In this document: one piece after another, positions 45,023-54,905 of the stretch
Position numbering within the stretch: position 1 is the first letter of the stretch
How the letters are laid out: every line of letters starts with the position of its first letter
Assembly (NCBI RefSeq): GCF_000160035.2
Contig: NZ_KI535371.1
Location: 109,899 to 173,898 of the forward strand
DNA length: 64,000 nucleotides
Source of the DNA: Catonella morbi ATCC 51271
GTDB lineage: Bacteria > Bacillota > Clostridia > Lachnospirales > Lachnospiraceae
Reading direction: 5' to 3'
The notes under the pieces: generated by a model
Databases searched by the model: none
What the model was told of the DNA's origin: nothing
What the model saw: only the letters and a program-made list of their open reading frames with translations
Translations under genes and position numbers: made by a program

Positions 45023-47176
45023 ATGAACGGTAAGGGCAGGGTGACTATACCTACAGACATGGATGTAATTGAAGGAACTAAAGAACTTGCGAAAAAATGG
45101 GGGGCAGATGCGGTAAGAGATTGTGATGGTACGGATTTTCCCGAGGAACTTAAGGATGAGGGATTAAAGGTATATTCTACATATTACACAACCAGAAAAG
45201 ATAATGCCTGGGCAAAGGCAAATCCCGATGAAATTCAGCAGCTCTATGTGATGACACCGAGATACACTGCTACAGAGGAGATGCTCAAGGTAAATCTTAT
45301 GAAGGGACTTTACCCTGATATGCTTACTCCAAACAGCAGGGATGATATTAAAAGATGGTGGGAAGTAATAGACAGGACTACTGGAGAAGTTGTTCCGGTT
45401 AATGAATGGAGCTATGATGAAAGTACTACAACCGTAGAAGTAAATACAGTTAAATTTCATGAATATACAGTCAGCTTCCTAGCATACATAATGTGGGATC
45501 CGGTGCATATGTACAATGCAGTGGTAAATGACTGGAAGGATGTGGAGCATCAGATAACTTTTGATGTACGTCAACCAAAAACACATGCATTCACAATGAC
45601 CAGACTTCGTAAGTTTATTGAAGACCATCCTTATGTAAATGTGCTTAGATTTACTACGTTTTTTCACCAGTTCACCTTGATTTTTGATGAAATGGCAAGA
45701 GAGAGATATGTGGACTGGTACGGATACTCAGCTTCGGTAAGCCCTTATATTTTAGAACAGTTTGAAAAGGAAGCAGGATACAGCTTCAGGCCTGAATTTA
45801 TCATAGATCAGGGTTACTACAATAATCAGTACAGGATACCAAGTAAGGAATTCAGTGATTTTCAGGCATTTCAGAGAAGAGAAGTAGCAAAGATTGCAAA
45901 AGAAATGGTAGATATCTGTCATGAGTGCGGTAAAGAGGCAATGATGTTCCTTGGTGACCATTGGATCGGAACTGAGCCTTTTATGGATGAATTTAAGTCC
46001 ATAGGGCTTGACGCAGTGGTTGGAAGTGTGGGAAACGGCTGTACTTTAAGACTTATAAGTGATATAGAGGGAGTAAAATATACTGAGGGGCGTTTCCTTC
46101 CATATTTCTTCCCTGACACCTTCCACGAGGGCGGTAATCCGGTCAAAGAAGCTAAAGAAAACTGGGTAACAGCAAGAAGGGCAATACTTAGAAAACCGAT
46201 AGATAGAATAGGCTATGGCGGTTATTTAAAGCTTGCCATGCAGTTCCCTGACTTTGTAGACTATGTGGAAAGCGTATGTGACGAATTCAGAGTACTTTAT
46301 GATAATATAAAGGGTTGCAAGGCTCATTCCTTAAAAAGAGTGGCTGTACTTAACTGCTGGGGCAAGATGAGAGCATGGGGCAATCATATGGTGCATCATG
46401 CACTGTACCAGAAACAGAACTATTCTTATTACGGAATAATAGAAGCATTATCCGGTGCACCTTTTGATGTTAAATTCATCAGTTTTGAAGACATACTTAA
46501 GGATAAAAATATTCTTTCTGGTATAGATGTTATTATAAATGTAGGTGATGCGGATACTGCTCATGGCGGTGGTGAGTACTGGACCAATCCTGATATAATC
46601 ACTGCTGTTACGGAGTTTGTATATAACGGAGGAGGCTTTATCGGAGTAGGTGAGCCTAGTGCGCATCAGGCAAACGGACGCTTTTTCCAGCTTGCTAATA
46701 TTTTAGGTGTGGAAGAGGAAAGAGGCTTTACCTTAGGATATGATAAGTATAACTGGGAAGAACATAAGCATTTTATTCTTGAAGATGTTACAAAAGAGAT
46801 AGACTTTGGCGAGGGTAAGAAGAATATTTATGCATTAGAGGGAACAGACATCCTTGTGCAGAGAGAAAAAGAAGTACAGCTTGCGGTAAATAGTTTCGGG
46901 AAAGGCAGGTCAGTGTACATAAGCGGCTTGAAATACAGTTTTGAAAACAGCAGACTGCTTTACAGGGCGATTATGTGGAGTGCAGGAGCTGAAACTGAGC
47001 TTAAGAGATGGTTTTCTTCAAATTACAATGTGGAAGTACATGCCTACCTTAACAGCGGAAAGTACTGTGTAGTTAATAATACTTACGAACCACAGACTAC
47101 AACTGTCTACAAAGGAGATGGCTCGTCATTTGAGCTAAAAATGGATGCAAACCGGATAATATGGTACGAAATCTAA
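45023..47176 (+). CDS. lnpA: 1,3-beta-galactosyl-N-acetylhexosamine phosphorylase (GH112)
   Basis: 717 aa from ATG 45023 (AAGGAGAAAGTA upstream; the open frame begins earlier inside the small membrane gene). The sequence opens GRVTIPTDMDVIEGTKELAK and contains RWGGDA-like KWGADAVRDCDGT, TRKDNAWAKANPDEIQ and FLGDHWIGTEPFMDEF, all typical of GH112. It phosphorolyses Gal-beta1,3-GalNAc and Gal-beta1,3-GlcNAc in the cytosol to alpha-Gal-1-phosphate and the N-acetylhexosamine. With GH101 downstream the mucin core 1 disaccharide is the likely substrate. Confidence 0.94.
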   Translation: MNGKGRVTIPTDMDVIEGTKELAKKWGADAVRDCDGTDFPEELKDEGLKVYSTYYTTRKDNAWAKANPDEIQQLYVMTPRYTATEEMLKVNLMKGLYPDMLTPNSRDDIKRWWEVIDRTTGEVVPVNEWSYDESTTTVEVNTVKFHEYTVSFLAYIMWDPVHMYNAVVNDWKDVEHQITFDVRQPKTHAFTMTRLRKFIEDHPYVNVLRFTTFFHQFTLIFDEMARERYVDWYGYSASVSPYILEQFEKEAGYSFRPEFIIDQGYYNNQYRIPSKEFSDFQAFQRREVAKIAKEMVDICHECGKEAMMFLGDHWIGTEPFMDEFKSIGLDAVVGSVGNGCTLRLISDIEGVKYTEGRFLPYFFPDTFHEGGNPVKEAKENWVTARRAILRKPIDRIGYGGYLKLAMQFPDFVDYVESVCDEFRVLYDNIKGCKAHSLKRVAVLNCWGKMRAWGNHMVHHALYQKQNYSYYGIIEALSGAPFDVKFISFEDILKDKNILSGIDVIINVGDADTAHGGGEYWTNPDIITAVTEFVYNGGGFIGVGEPSAHQANGRFFQLANILGVEEERGFTLGYDKYNWEEHKHFILEDVTKEIDFGEGKKNIYALEGTDILVQREKEVQLAVNSFGKGRSVYISGLKYSFENSRLLYRAIMWSAGAETELKRWFSSNYNVEVHAYLNSGKYCVVNNTYEPQTTTVYKGDGSSFELKMDANRIIWYEI

Positions 47177-47202
47177 GATTAGAATTAGGAAAGGGAAAAA
47201 AT

Positions 47203-48255
47203 ATGAGTGATGTTTTAAAAGCTTTTAAGTTTGACGGAGAAGCAGTTTCTAAGGAGCCTTATGGCAGTGGGCATATCAATTCAACTTTTTTAGTAGTTAC
47301 AGATACAGGTAAAAGATATATACTACAAAAAATTAATAATAAAATATTCCCTGATGTAGCAGGGCTTATGAATAATATAATGCTTGTAACAGAGCATCTG
47401 AAGAAAAAGTATACAGACCCAAGAAGAGTGTTAAGTGTAATAAAAACAGTTGACGGCAAGCCTTTTGCTGAAATTGACGGTGAGTACTGGCGTGCTTATG
47501 ACTTTGTGGAAGATTCACTCTGCTTACAGCTTCCTGAAAATAATGATGACTTTTACGAAAGTGCGGTTGCTTTTGGAAGTTTCGGTCAGGCTCTGTCGGA
47601 TTTCCCGGTAGAAAAGCTTGTTGAGGTTATACCTGATTTTCATAATACACCGAGCAGGTTTAAAAAATTTCACGAAGTGCTTGAAAAAGATCCTGTGGGA
47701 AGGGCTGCATCGGTTCAGAAAGAAATTAAGTTTTGTCTGGACAGAGAAGAGGAAATGGGTACCTTACAGCGCCTTAGAAATGAGAAGGTGCTTCCTGACA
47801 GGGTTACACACAATGATACCAAGTTAAATAATGTACTTCTTGATAAAAATACAAGGAAAAATCTTTGTGTAATTGATCTTGATACGGTTATGCCGGGGCT
47901 CTGCCTTTATGATTATGGTGATTCCATAAGGTTTGGAGCTTCTACAGCTTTAGAGGATGAAAAGGATTTGTCAAAGGTTAGCATGAGTCTTGATTTATTT
48001 AAGATATATACAAAGGGATTTGTAAGTGCACTTCCTAATCTTACCAAAGAAGAAAGAGAATACTTGCCGCTTGGAGCAAAGACAATGACTTTTGAATGCG
48101 GAATGCGTTTTCTGACTGATTATCTGGACGGAGATCATTATTTTGCGGTTCACAGAGAAGGACATAATCTGGACAGAGCAAGAACTCAGTTTAAGCTGGT
48201 AGCTGATATGGAAAGTAAGTGGGAAGAAATGAAGAAGGTAGTAATGGAGTTGTAA
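47203..48255 (+). CDS. nahK: N-acetylhexosamine 1-kinase
   Basis: 350 aa from ATG 47203 (AGGAAAGGGAAAAAT upstream). APH-like kinase with GSGHINSTFLV, the catalytic VTHNDTKLNNVL and metal motif VIDLDTVMPGL. It phosphorylates GalNAc or GlcNAc at C1 after the phosphorylase step (NahK/LnpB of bifidobacteria). It starts 26 bp after lnpA. Confidence 0.92.
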   Translation: MSDVLKAFKFDGEAVSKEPYGSGHINSTFLVVTDTGKRYILQKINNKIFPDVAGLMNNIMLVTEHLKKKYTDPRRVLSVIKTVDGKPFAEIDGEYWRAYDFVEDSLCLQLPENNDDFYESAVAFGSFGQALSDFPVEKLVEVIPDFHNTPSRFKKFHEVLEKDPVGRAASVQKEIKFCLDREEEMGTLQRLRNEKVLPDRVTHNDTKLNNVLLDKNTRKNLCVIDLDTVMPGLCLYDYGDSIRFGASTALEDEKDLSKVSMSLDLFKIYTKGFVSALPNLTKEEREYLPLGAKTMTFECGMRFLTDYLDGDHYFAVHREGHNLDRARTQFKLVADMESKWEEMKKVVMEL

Positions 48256-48395
48256 ATATAACTCAAATTGATATATGGAGTAAATAATTTGGGTAACAGG
48301 TTTAACTGCCATGAGGAAAGGAGGAAATTAAAAGGCGCGTTAATCACAGTGAGGAGATGATTTTGTTATATTACAGAAAGGAGAAAGCTGGAATT

Positions 48396-51300
48396 ATGAG
48401 ATCTAAAAAGATGAAAAGAGCATTATGTTTTGCTCTTGCTGCAGGTGTGTTTTTATCCACACCGCTTAATTCAAATCTGTATACAGCTTATGCAGAAGAG
48501 ACTCCTGCAGGACAGGGCTCAGAAAAAAAGGTGTTTGACGGGGTATATGATGAGTGGAAGTTAGATGAACAGTGTACAAAAGGCGGTGAAAAGCTTGAGA
48601 GAGTTAAAGATAAGCTTAATTTTGCCTCAGGTACACAGAACGGAAACGGAACAACTGCTGATAAAAATTTTCCGGCGGTTGCGGTAAATCCTCATGAGTT
48701 TAACTTTAATGAGGAAGGGAATTTTTCATTTAAGCTTAAAAATAATACTCAGAGAAAAAATTCAAGGTTTGGTATATATCTGGGATACACTGATCCGGGA
48801 AATGCAATGTTTATAGGCTATGATCAGTTTGGATGGTTCTGGCAGAAATATAAAGGCGGAGATGGTCAATACTACCAGGGATGGCCTCGTACAGCCTCAC
48901 CAAACAAAGGAAGCGAGGCAAAAGTAGATATAAGCTGGACCGCTGATAAAAAGGTTACTGTTAAAATAAATGATGTCGTAGTATTTGACAATGAAGATTG
49001 CAGTACCGCTTCTTGGGCAAGTAATAAGATTGCAATAAAGGCAGGCTCATTCAATGATGAGGTTACAGACGTAACTCTCAGAGACATCAAGTATACAGGG
49101 CAGCAAGCTACAGTATTGAAGGAATACGAAGTAAGCGGAAAGGTTCTTGATGATGATAATAATCCTTTAGCAGGAGCAAATATTTTTGTAGACGGCGAAA
49201 AGCAGACTGAGTCAGCAGCAGGAACAGGTGAATTTTCTCTGAAATTACAGAAAGGTAGATATACCTTGAAGTTTACAAAGGATGGTTATGAGTCAGAAGA
49301 AAAAGAACTTGATATAAATGATAGTTCTGTTTCAGACTTGACAGTGAAACTTGAAAATCCGGGCGAGGGAAAGACAGATATCATATCATCTGAGGATATG
49401 GATGTTACAGTAGATAAGACCTTCCCAAGAGTGGTAAAATACCTGATGAAAAAAGAAAATCTTAAAGATAAGGTATTTTACGGTCAGCAGGAACCGATAA
49501 GAACAATAAAGATAAACGGCAAAGATATAAGAGTAAAGAAGGCTGATGTGACTTCTGAAATAAACGGAAATACCATCAACTATATCTTAAAAGTAAGAAA
49601 AGGAACTGAGGTTGATGCCGTAATCAAAGCTTTCTTAAAAGTAGAGAAGAATACTCTTGCATTTGAGATTACAGAGATAACCAATAATCTGAATGATACT
49701 GATAACCCTATAGAGACTATAGAGATACCTAACCATGGACTTATATCCATAAGAGAGGGTCAGGAGAATCTAAGCTTTAAGGGTGCACTTATGTCATCCA
49801 ATACTACAATCAATGGTGATGAAGACTTCACAGAGATTCCGGATAGTTATAATAGAGATTTTATGTATGCCTTTATTTCTGCAGACGGAATGAGTGCAGG
49901 ACTTTGGAGTAACTCAGAAAATGATGGCAGAAATAAAGCATCATATATAAGTGCAGGAGGAGCAAGCAATACACGTATCTGGGCTGAATCAGGTGTGGCA
50001 GATGGGAAAAAGACGTTATCACTTTCAAGTACAAAGTGGTACTACCACAGAAAAGTGACAGATTCTCATAAAAGAGTGTTTGTTGTTACCGAAACAGAGA
50101 TGCCTAAGACGAAGATTGTCATCACAGGAGATGAGAATGATGACAAAACAGTAGACTGGCAGGATGGAGCCATAGCTTTCAGAAGCATTATGAACAATCC
50201 GTTTAAGTCAGAAGAAGTACCTGAACTTGTGGCACACAGAATAGCTATGAATTTCGGCGGACAGGCACAGAATCCTTTCCTCACAACTCTTGACAATGTA
50301 AAGAGAGTGGCAATGCATACAGATGGTCTTGGACAGTCCGTTATATTAAAGGGATATGCAAATGAAGGACATGACTCGGGACATCCTGATTACTACGATA
50401 TAGGAAGACGTATCGGTGGTGCAAAGGATATGAATACCCTTATGGAAAAGGGAAAAGATTTCGGTGCAAGATTCGGTATTCATATAAACTGTGGTGAGAT
50501 GTATCCTGAGGCAAAAGCATTTAATGATGAATCGGTAAGAAGAGATCAGTACGGAAGATTACGTTATGGTTGGAACTGGATAGATCAGGGTGTCGGTCTT
50601 GACAGTGTGTACGACCTTGCTACAGGAAACAGAAAAGAGCGTTTTGATAAACTGAAAGCTTTGGTAGGAGATAACTTAGATTACATATATGTAGATATCT
50701 GGGGGAATCTTACAGGTGGAAATGATGATACCTGGCAGACCAGAAAGCTTTCTAAGGAAATTAATGACCGTGGCTGGAGAATGACTACAGAGTGGGGACC
50801 AACCAATGAATATGATTCTACCTTCCAGCACTGGGCGGCTGACCTTACTTACGGAGGTTATAAAGCTAAAGGTGAGAACTCAGAGGTTATGAGATTCCTT
50901 CGTAACCATCAAAAAGACTCTTGGGTAGCCAATTATCATGAGTATGGCGGTGCGGCATTTGCTCCTCTGCTTGGCGGCTACAATATGAAGGACTTTGAAG
51001 GCTGGCAGGGAAGAAATGATTATGATGCTTATATACAGAATCTATATGAGCATAATCTTACTACAAAATTTATACAGCATTTTAAGATAGTAAAATGGGA
51101 AGATGGCAAGCCATATGATTCATATATATGGGAATGGAATTATTCTAAGCGGAAATATGATAAGGTAGAATACACATATAAACCTGATAAGAAAATTACA
51201 TTAAAAAATGATAGTGGTGATGTTCTTGTACTTGAAAGGGATTCTGACACCTTTGGCAGTTCTGAATTTTATAATAGAACTATTACATTAAATGGAAAGG

Positions 51301-54173
51301 TAATTGCAAAAGGAGCAGAACCTGAAACAAAGACAGGAAAGGGAACTGAGAGTTATTTGCTTCCTTGGGTATGGAATTCGGCAACAGGAGCGAGAGTTGC
51401 AGAAGCTGATGAGAAACTGTATCACTTTAATAATCAGGCAGGGGAGACTACCTGGGAGCTTCCTGATTCTTGGAAAGGTTTAGCTGATGTGAAGCTGTAT
51501 AAGCTTACAGACCTTGGCAAGAAAGATGAACAGACTATACCTGTAGTAGATGGGAAGATAACTATAACTGCTGATGAAAAACAGCCTTATGTAATCTACA
51601 AGGGTAGCAAAGGCAATATGACTGTTAAATGGAGTGAGGGTATGCACATTATAGATGCAGGATTTAACAGTGGTAATTTTAATAGTTGGACAAAGGCAGG
51701 TACAGGAGAGGCTGAAATCGCAAAGAGTCAGTACAGCAATCCTATGATGAAACTTACAGGTGAAGTTGCTATGAGCCAGAAGCTTACAGACCTTACACCG
51801 GGCAGACAGTATGCAGTACTTGTTGGAGTAGATAACAGAAGTGATTCTAAAGCAGTAATAAGTATAACAGATGGAACGAAGAAGCTTGCAGAGAATTATA
51901 CAATACGCTCAATCGCGAAGAACTATGTAAAGGCATATACACATAATACTAAGAGTGCTACAGTAGCTGGAAGCAGTTACTTCCAGCATATGTATGTGTT
52001 CTTTAAGGCTCCTAATTCGGGTGAAGCTGTGTTGACCCTATCAAAGCTTGATGGAGATGGAGATACATACTTTGATGATGTAAGAGTTGTAGAAAGTGAT
52101 GCTGACAATATAACTTTTGATGAGAACGGAGAAGTGGTAAAGTTTACACAGGATTTTGAACATAGTGTGCAAGGCTTATATCCATTTGTTGTAGGCGGTA
52201 TAGAAAATGTAGAAGATAATAGAATCCACCTTTCTGAGCTTCATGCACCTTACACACAGGCAGGCTGGGATGTGAAGAAGATGGATGATGTACTTGAGGG
52301 TGACTGGTCAGTGAAGATAAATGGATTGACAGGAAGAAACGCAATAGCTTTTCAGACCATACCTCAGAACTTTAGATTTGAACCGGGAGTGAAATATCAC
52401 GTAAGTTTTAAGTATCAGTCAGGAAGTGACGGTATCTATGCAGTTGTAAAGGGAATAGGTGGAGAAATAAACTCAAAGCTTGAACCTTTGGCTATGGCTA
52501 TGGGTGAGAATGCAGATGGTACATATGAGACTGATATAGTAGGTGATGAGTCCGGACAGACATGGTTTGGTATATATTCAACAGGTAAGGCAGCAGACCT
52601 GCAAGGAACATCCGGGGCAGCAGCTAACTTTGGTGGCTATCAGGATTTTGTACTTGATGATCTTGTTATAACACGAGTAGATGATGTTATACAGGAAAGT
52701 GACTTAACAGCTCTTATTGAGAGGGCTAAAAAGGAACTTACAAAAGATGTTCTTTCTGCTGCAAATTATAAGAGGGCACAGATTGCAATAGCTAAGGCTG
52801 AAGTTGCATTAAAGGAAGACGGAAAGAGTCAAAAGAGTATAAATGCAGCTTATTATAACTTAGATACACTGTTAAAGGAATTATCCGGTAGCAGTACTGA
52901 AGTTGATCCGGAAGATGACTCAAATGATTTATCAGTAGATGGAATGACAGCAACTGCCGGAAGTGAGCATAAGGGCGAACCGGGTGAAGGCTTGGCAGAG
53001 TATGCTATAGATAATAATGAAAGTACAATATGGCATACGTATTGGTATGCTCCACAGAGTGAAGGACTTTCCAATAAATGGATTGATATACAGCTTAAGG
53101 AAGCTGATACTGTAACCGGAGTAAGATTTTTACAGAGAAGTGGCAGCCAGAATGGAAGAATAGCAAAAGCTGAAATACAGGTAAAGAAGAAAGGTGAAAC
53201 GAATTATAAGACAGTAAAAACTTCTGACTTTAATACATCAGGTTGGAATATAGTGACTTTTGCAGCCGAAGAAAATGTAACTAATGTAAGAATTCAACCA
53301 TTGAGTACTACCGGAGGTAAGGCAGATGAAGTTAATAGATTTGCTTCCCTTGCTGAAGTAAGGATTTTAACAAAGAAAGAAGTAGAGGAAGCTAAGCCTG
53401 ATAAAACTGCACTTGAAGAACTGGTAACAAAGGCAGAAGATATCAAGAAGAAAAAGGCTACTACTAACAACGTAGCTGTTCTTGAGGAAAAAATCAAAGA
53501 GGCTAAGGCTGTTTTGGTCAAAAAAGATTCAAGTCACTTTGATATATTACTTGCAGAGGCTAATCTTAAGAAGGTACTTAAAGATTTAGAAGACGGAAAG
53601 TATAAGAAAAACACAAATGTAACACCTTCTGTACCTTCTACACCTTCTGTACCTTCCGGACCTTCCGGGCCTTCAAAAGGAAATGAAGAAAAACCAAATG
53701 TTAAAAAACCTTCTGATACTGTAGAGGTAACTGAGGACAAAACTGCAGAAGGAACAGCAAATACAGACAAGTCTGCAAAAACTCTTAAAAAAGATAAACG
53801 TATCTTAAATGCTTTAAAGGAAGTGAAGACAGAGATCAAGGCGCTGAAGGCATTACTGAAAGGAACTTTCAAGAAGTTTGACATTGTAAAGCAGTTAAAG
53901 AACTACAGAAAAGCTGCTAAGAATGATAAGACCTTCCTGTCTATAAAGAAAAGTGTTAATCGCGCAATCTCTTTCTTAGAGAAGAATAAGATAACCAATA
54001 TTAACAGTCTTCTTAAGAAACTTGCAAATCTTAATAAACAGCTTAAGAAACTACAGGCTTCAAACAAGAATGCTGAAAATGAGGCTAAAATTAAAAAGTT
54101 ACAGAAAGAAATGGCTGATATAAAGTCTGTAATAAGCTCTTTAGAAGGTGCAAAGAAGTTTTTTAAGAAATAA
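48396..54173 (+). CDS. Secreted endo-alpha-N-acetylgalactosaminidase (GH101), multidomain
   Basis: 1925 aa from ATG 48396, 12 nt after GAAAGGAG. Signal peptide to about residue 33. Then a beta-sandwich/LamG-like region (about 40-235), a carboxypeptidase-regulatory-like domain (VSGKVLDDDNNPLAGANIFV, near 250-325), and the GH101 core (about 350-1080) with proposed nucleophile Asp767 in YVDIWGN and acid/base Glu799 in TTEWGPTNE, 32 residues apart as in the pneumococcal enzyme. Carbohydrate-binding-like sandwiches follow, an F5/8-type domain (about 1510-1660), a FIVAR-like helical repeat, a Pro/Ser linker with repeated PSVPS, and a Lys-rich coiled-coil C-terminus of about 130 aa. No LPXTG motif. 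It releases Gal-beta1,3-GalNAc from Ser/Thr of mucins outside the cell, feeding the transporter upstream. Confidence 0.95.
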   Translation: MRSKKMKRALCFALAAGVFLSTPLNSNLYTAYAEETPAGQGSEKKVFDGVYDEWKLDEQCTKGGEKLERVKDKLNFASGTQNGNGTTADKNFPAVAVNPHEFNFNEEGNFSFKLKNNTQRKNSRFGIYLGYTDPGNAMFIGYDQFGWFWQKYKGGDGQYYQGWPRTASPNKGSEAKVDISWTADKKVTVKINDVVVFDNEDCSTASWASNKIAIKAGSFNDEVTDVTLRDIKYTGQQATVLKEYEVSGKVLDDDNNPLAGANIFVDGEKQTESAAGTGEFSLKLQKGRYTLKFTKDGYESEEKELDINDSSVSDLTVKLENPGEGKTDIISSEDMDVTVDKTFPRVVKYLMKKENLKDKVFYGQQEPIRTIKINGKDIRVKKADVTSEINGNTINYILKVRKGTEVDAVIKAFLKVEKNTLAFEITEITNNLNDTDNPIETIEIPNHGLISIREGQENLSFKGALMSSNTTINGDEDFTEIPDSYNRDFMYAFISADGMSAGLWSNSENDGRNKASYISAGGASNTRIWAESGVADGKKTLSLSSTKWYYHRKVTDSHKRVFVVTETEMPKTKIVITGDENDDKTVDWQDGAIAFRSIMNNPFKSEEVPELVAHRIAMNFGGQAQNPFLTTLDNVKRVAMHTDGLGQSVILKGYANEGHDSGHPDYYDIGRRIGGAKDMNTLMEKGKDFGARFGIHINCGEMYPEAKAFNDESVRRDQYGRLRYGWNWIDQGVGLDSVYDLATGNRKERFDKLKALVGDNLDYIYVDIWGNLTGGNDDTWQTRKLSKEINDRGWRMTTEWGPTNEYDSTFQHWAADLTYGGYKAKGENSEVMRFLRNHQKDSWVANYHEYGGAAFAPLLGGYNMKDFEGWQGRNDYDAYIQNLYEHNLTTKFIQHFKIVKWEDGKPYDSYIWEWNYSKRKYDKVEYTYKPDKKITLKNDSGDVLVLERDSDTFGSSEFYNRTITLNGKVIAKGAEPETKTGKGTESYLLPWVWNSATGARVAEADEKLYHFNNQAGETTWELPDSWKGLADVKLYKLTDLGKKDEQTIPVVDGKITITADEKQPYVIYKGSKGNMTVKWSEGMHIIDAGFNSGNFNSWTKAGTGEAEIAKSQYSNPMMKLTGEVAMSQKLTDLTPGRQYAVLVGVDNRSDSKAVISITDGTKKLAENYTIRSIAKNYVKAYTHNTKSATVAGSSYFQHMYVFFKAPNSGEAVLTLSKLDGDGDTYFDDVRVVESDADNITFDENGEVVKFTQDFEHSVQGLYPFVVGGIENVEDNRIHLSELHAPYTQAGWDVKKMDDVLEGDWSVKINGLTGRNAIAFQTIPQNFRFEPGVKYHVSFKYQSGSDGIYAVVKGIGGEINSKLEPLAMAMGENADGTYETDIVGDESGQTWFGIYSTGKAADLQGTSGAAANFGGYQDFVLDDLVITRVDDVIQESDLTALIERAKKELTKDVLSAANYKRAQIAIAKAEVALKEDGKSQKSINAAYYNLDTLLKELSGSSTEVDPEDDSNDLSVDGMTATAGSEHKGEPGEGLAEYAIDNNESTIWHTYWYAPQSEGLSNKWIDIQLKEADTVTGVRFLQRSGSQNGRIAKAEIQVKKKGETNYKTVKTSDFNTSGWNIVTFAAEENVTNVRIQPLSTTGGKADEVNRFASLAEVRILTKKEVEEAKPDKTALEELVTKAEDIKKKKATTNNVAVLEEKIKEAKAVLVKKDSSHFDILLAEANLKKVLKDLEDGKYKKNTNVTPSVPSTPSVPSGPSGPSKGNEEKPNVKKPSDTVEVTEDKTAEGTANTDKSAKTLKKDKRILNALKEVKTEIKALKALLKGTFKKFDIVKQLKNYRKAAKNDKTFLSIKKSVNRAISFLEKNKITNINSLLKKLANLNKQLKKLQASNKNAENEAKIKKLQKEMADIKSVISSLEGAKKFFKK

Positions 54174-54206
54174 GTTACAGTCCTGATTTAAGAATTTAGG
54201 TTTATG

Positions 54207-54247
54207 GGAAGTCATACGGGGCTTAAGGAAAGTTCTGTATGGCTTCC
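54207..54247 (+). terminator. Terminator after the GH101 gene
   Basis: GGAAGTCATAC and GTATGGCTTCC form an 11-bp stem with one G-T pair, followed by TTTCT. Read-through to the next two genes is possible. Confidence 0.65.
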
Positions 54248-54399
54248 TTTCTACCAATGTGTCAGCAATATTTCTACCTTTACATAAAGTTCTTGTAGTG
54301 ATAAAATATAGATTAGTAAGATTTTAATTGTATTTAAGCAGTTTTTATGAATATTAATTTTAGGAAAGGGCTGTGTTTGTTTTTAGCTCGGGGTTATGA

Positions 54400-54885
54400 A
54401 TGGTAGCATTTAAGATTGTAGATGTTAAGAATTTTATGAATAAACTTCTTATTGGAGAAGTATTTGATAATTTTCTGCTTGTATCTTTTGAGATAAGCAG
54501 TTTTGCAAAAGTTACAATAGACGGAGTCAGAAATGAAGCCTGGTATGAGGACAGTGAAAGCCCGGGAAGGTATCTTAGCTGGAAAGAACTTCGTAATAAG
54601 GTTTCTCTATTGGTAAAGGGAGACAGGATACCGCTAACTATGAAGGCGGTGTTCAGACTTTCGGAAACCAATACAGAGAAGGTAGCCGCTAAACTTGGAG
54701 TAAATGACGCAGCAGAAAAAGATTATGGATTATTTTTTAACCTTAAATTTGAAAATAATGAAGTAAATATAGTTACGGGAGTATCAGTTACAGATTTTCT
54801 AATAAGTAAGGAACTTGGAAATTTGTGGGATGAAGATCTGCTCAAATTTCTGAAATATTATCAGATTGCGGTAGAAATGCTGTAA
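54400..54885 (+). CDS. DUF5721-like cytosolic protein
   Basis: 161 aa, no signal or membrane segment. Opening MVAFKIVDVKNFMNKLLIGE, middle AWYEDSESPGRYLSWKELR and end LLKFLKYYQIAVEML agree with a conserved Lachnospiraceae family I recall as DUF5721, of unknown function. The ribosome site is weak (CGGGGTTATGA). It lies 20 bp upstream of galE, an order that suggests co-transcription. Confidence 0.65.
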   Translation: MVAFKIVDVKNFMNKLLIGEVFDNFLLVSFEISSFAKVTIDGVRNEAWYEDSESPGRYLSWKELRNKVSLLVKGDRIPLTMKAVFRLSETNTEKVAAKLGVNDAAEKDYGLFFNLKFENNEVNIVTGVSVTDFLISKELGNLWDEDLLKFLKYYQIAVEML

Positions 54886-54905
54886 TCTTAGTACAGGAGG
54901 GAAAT

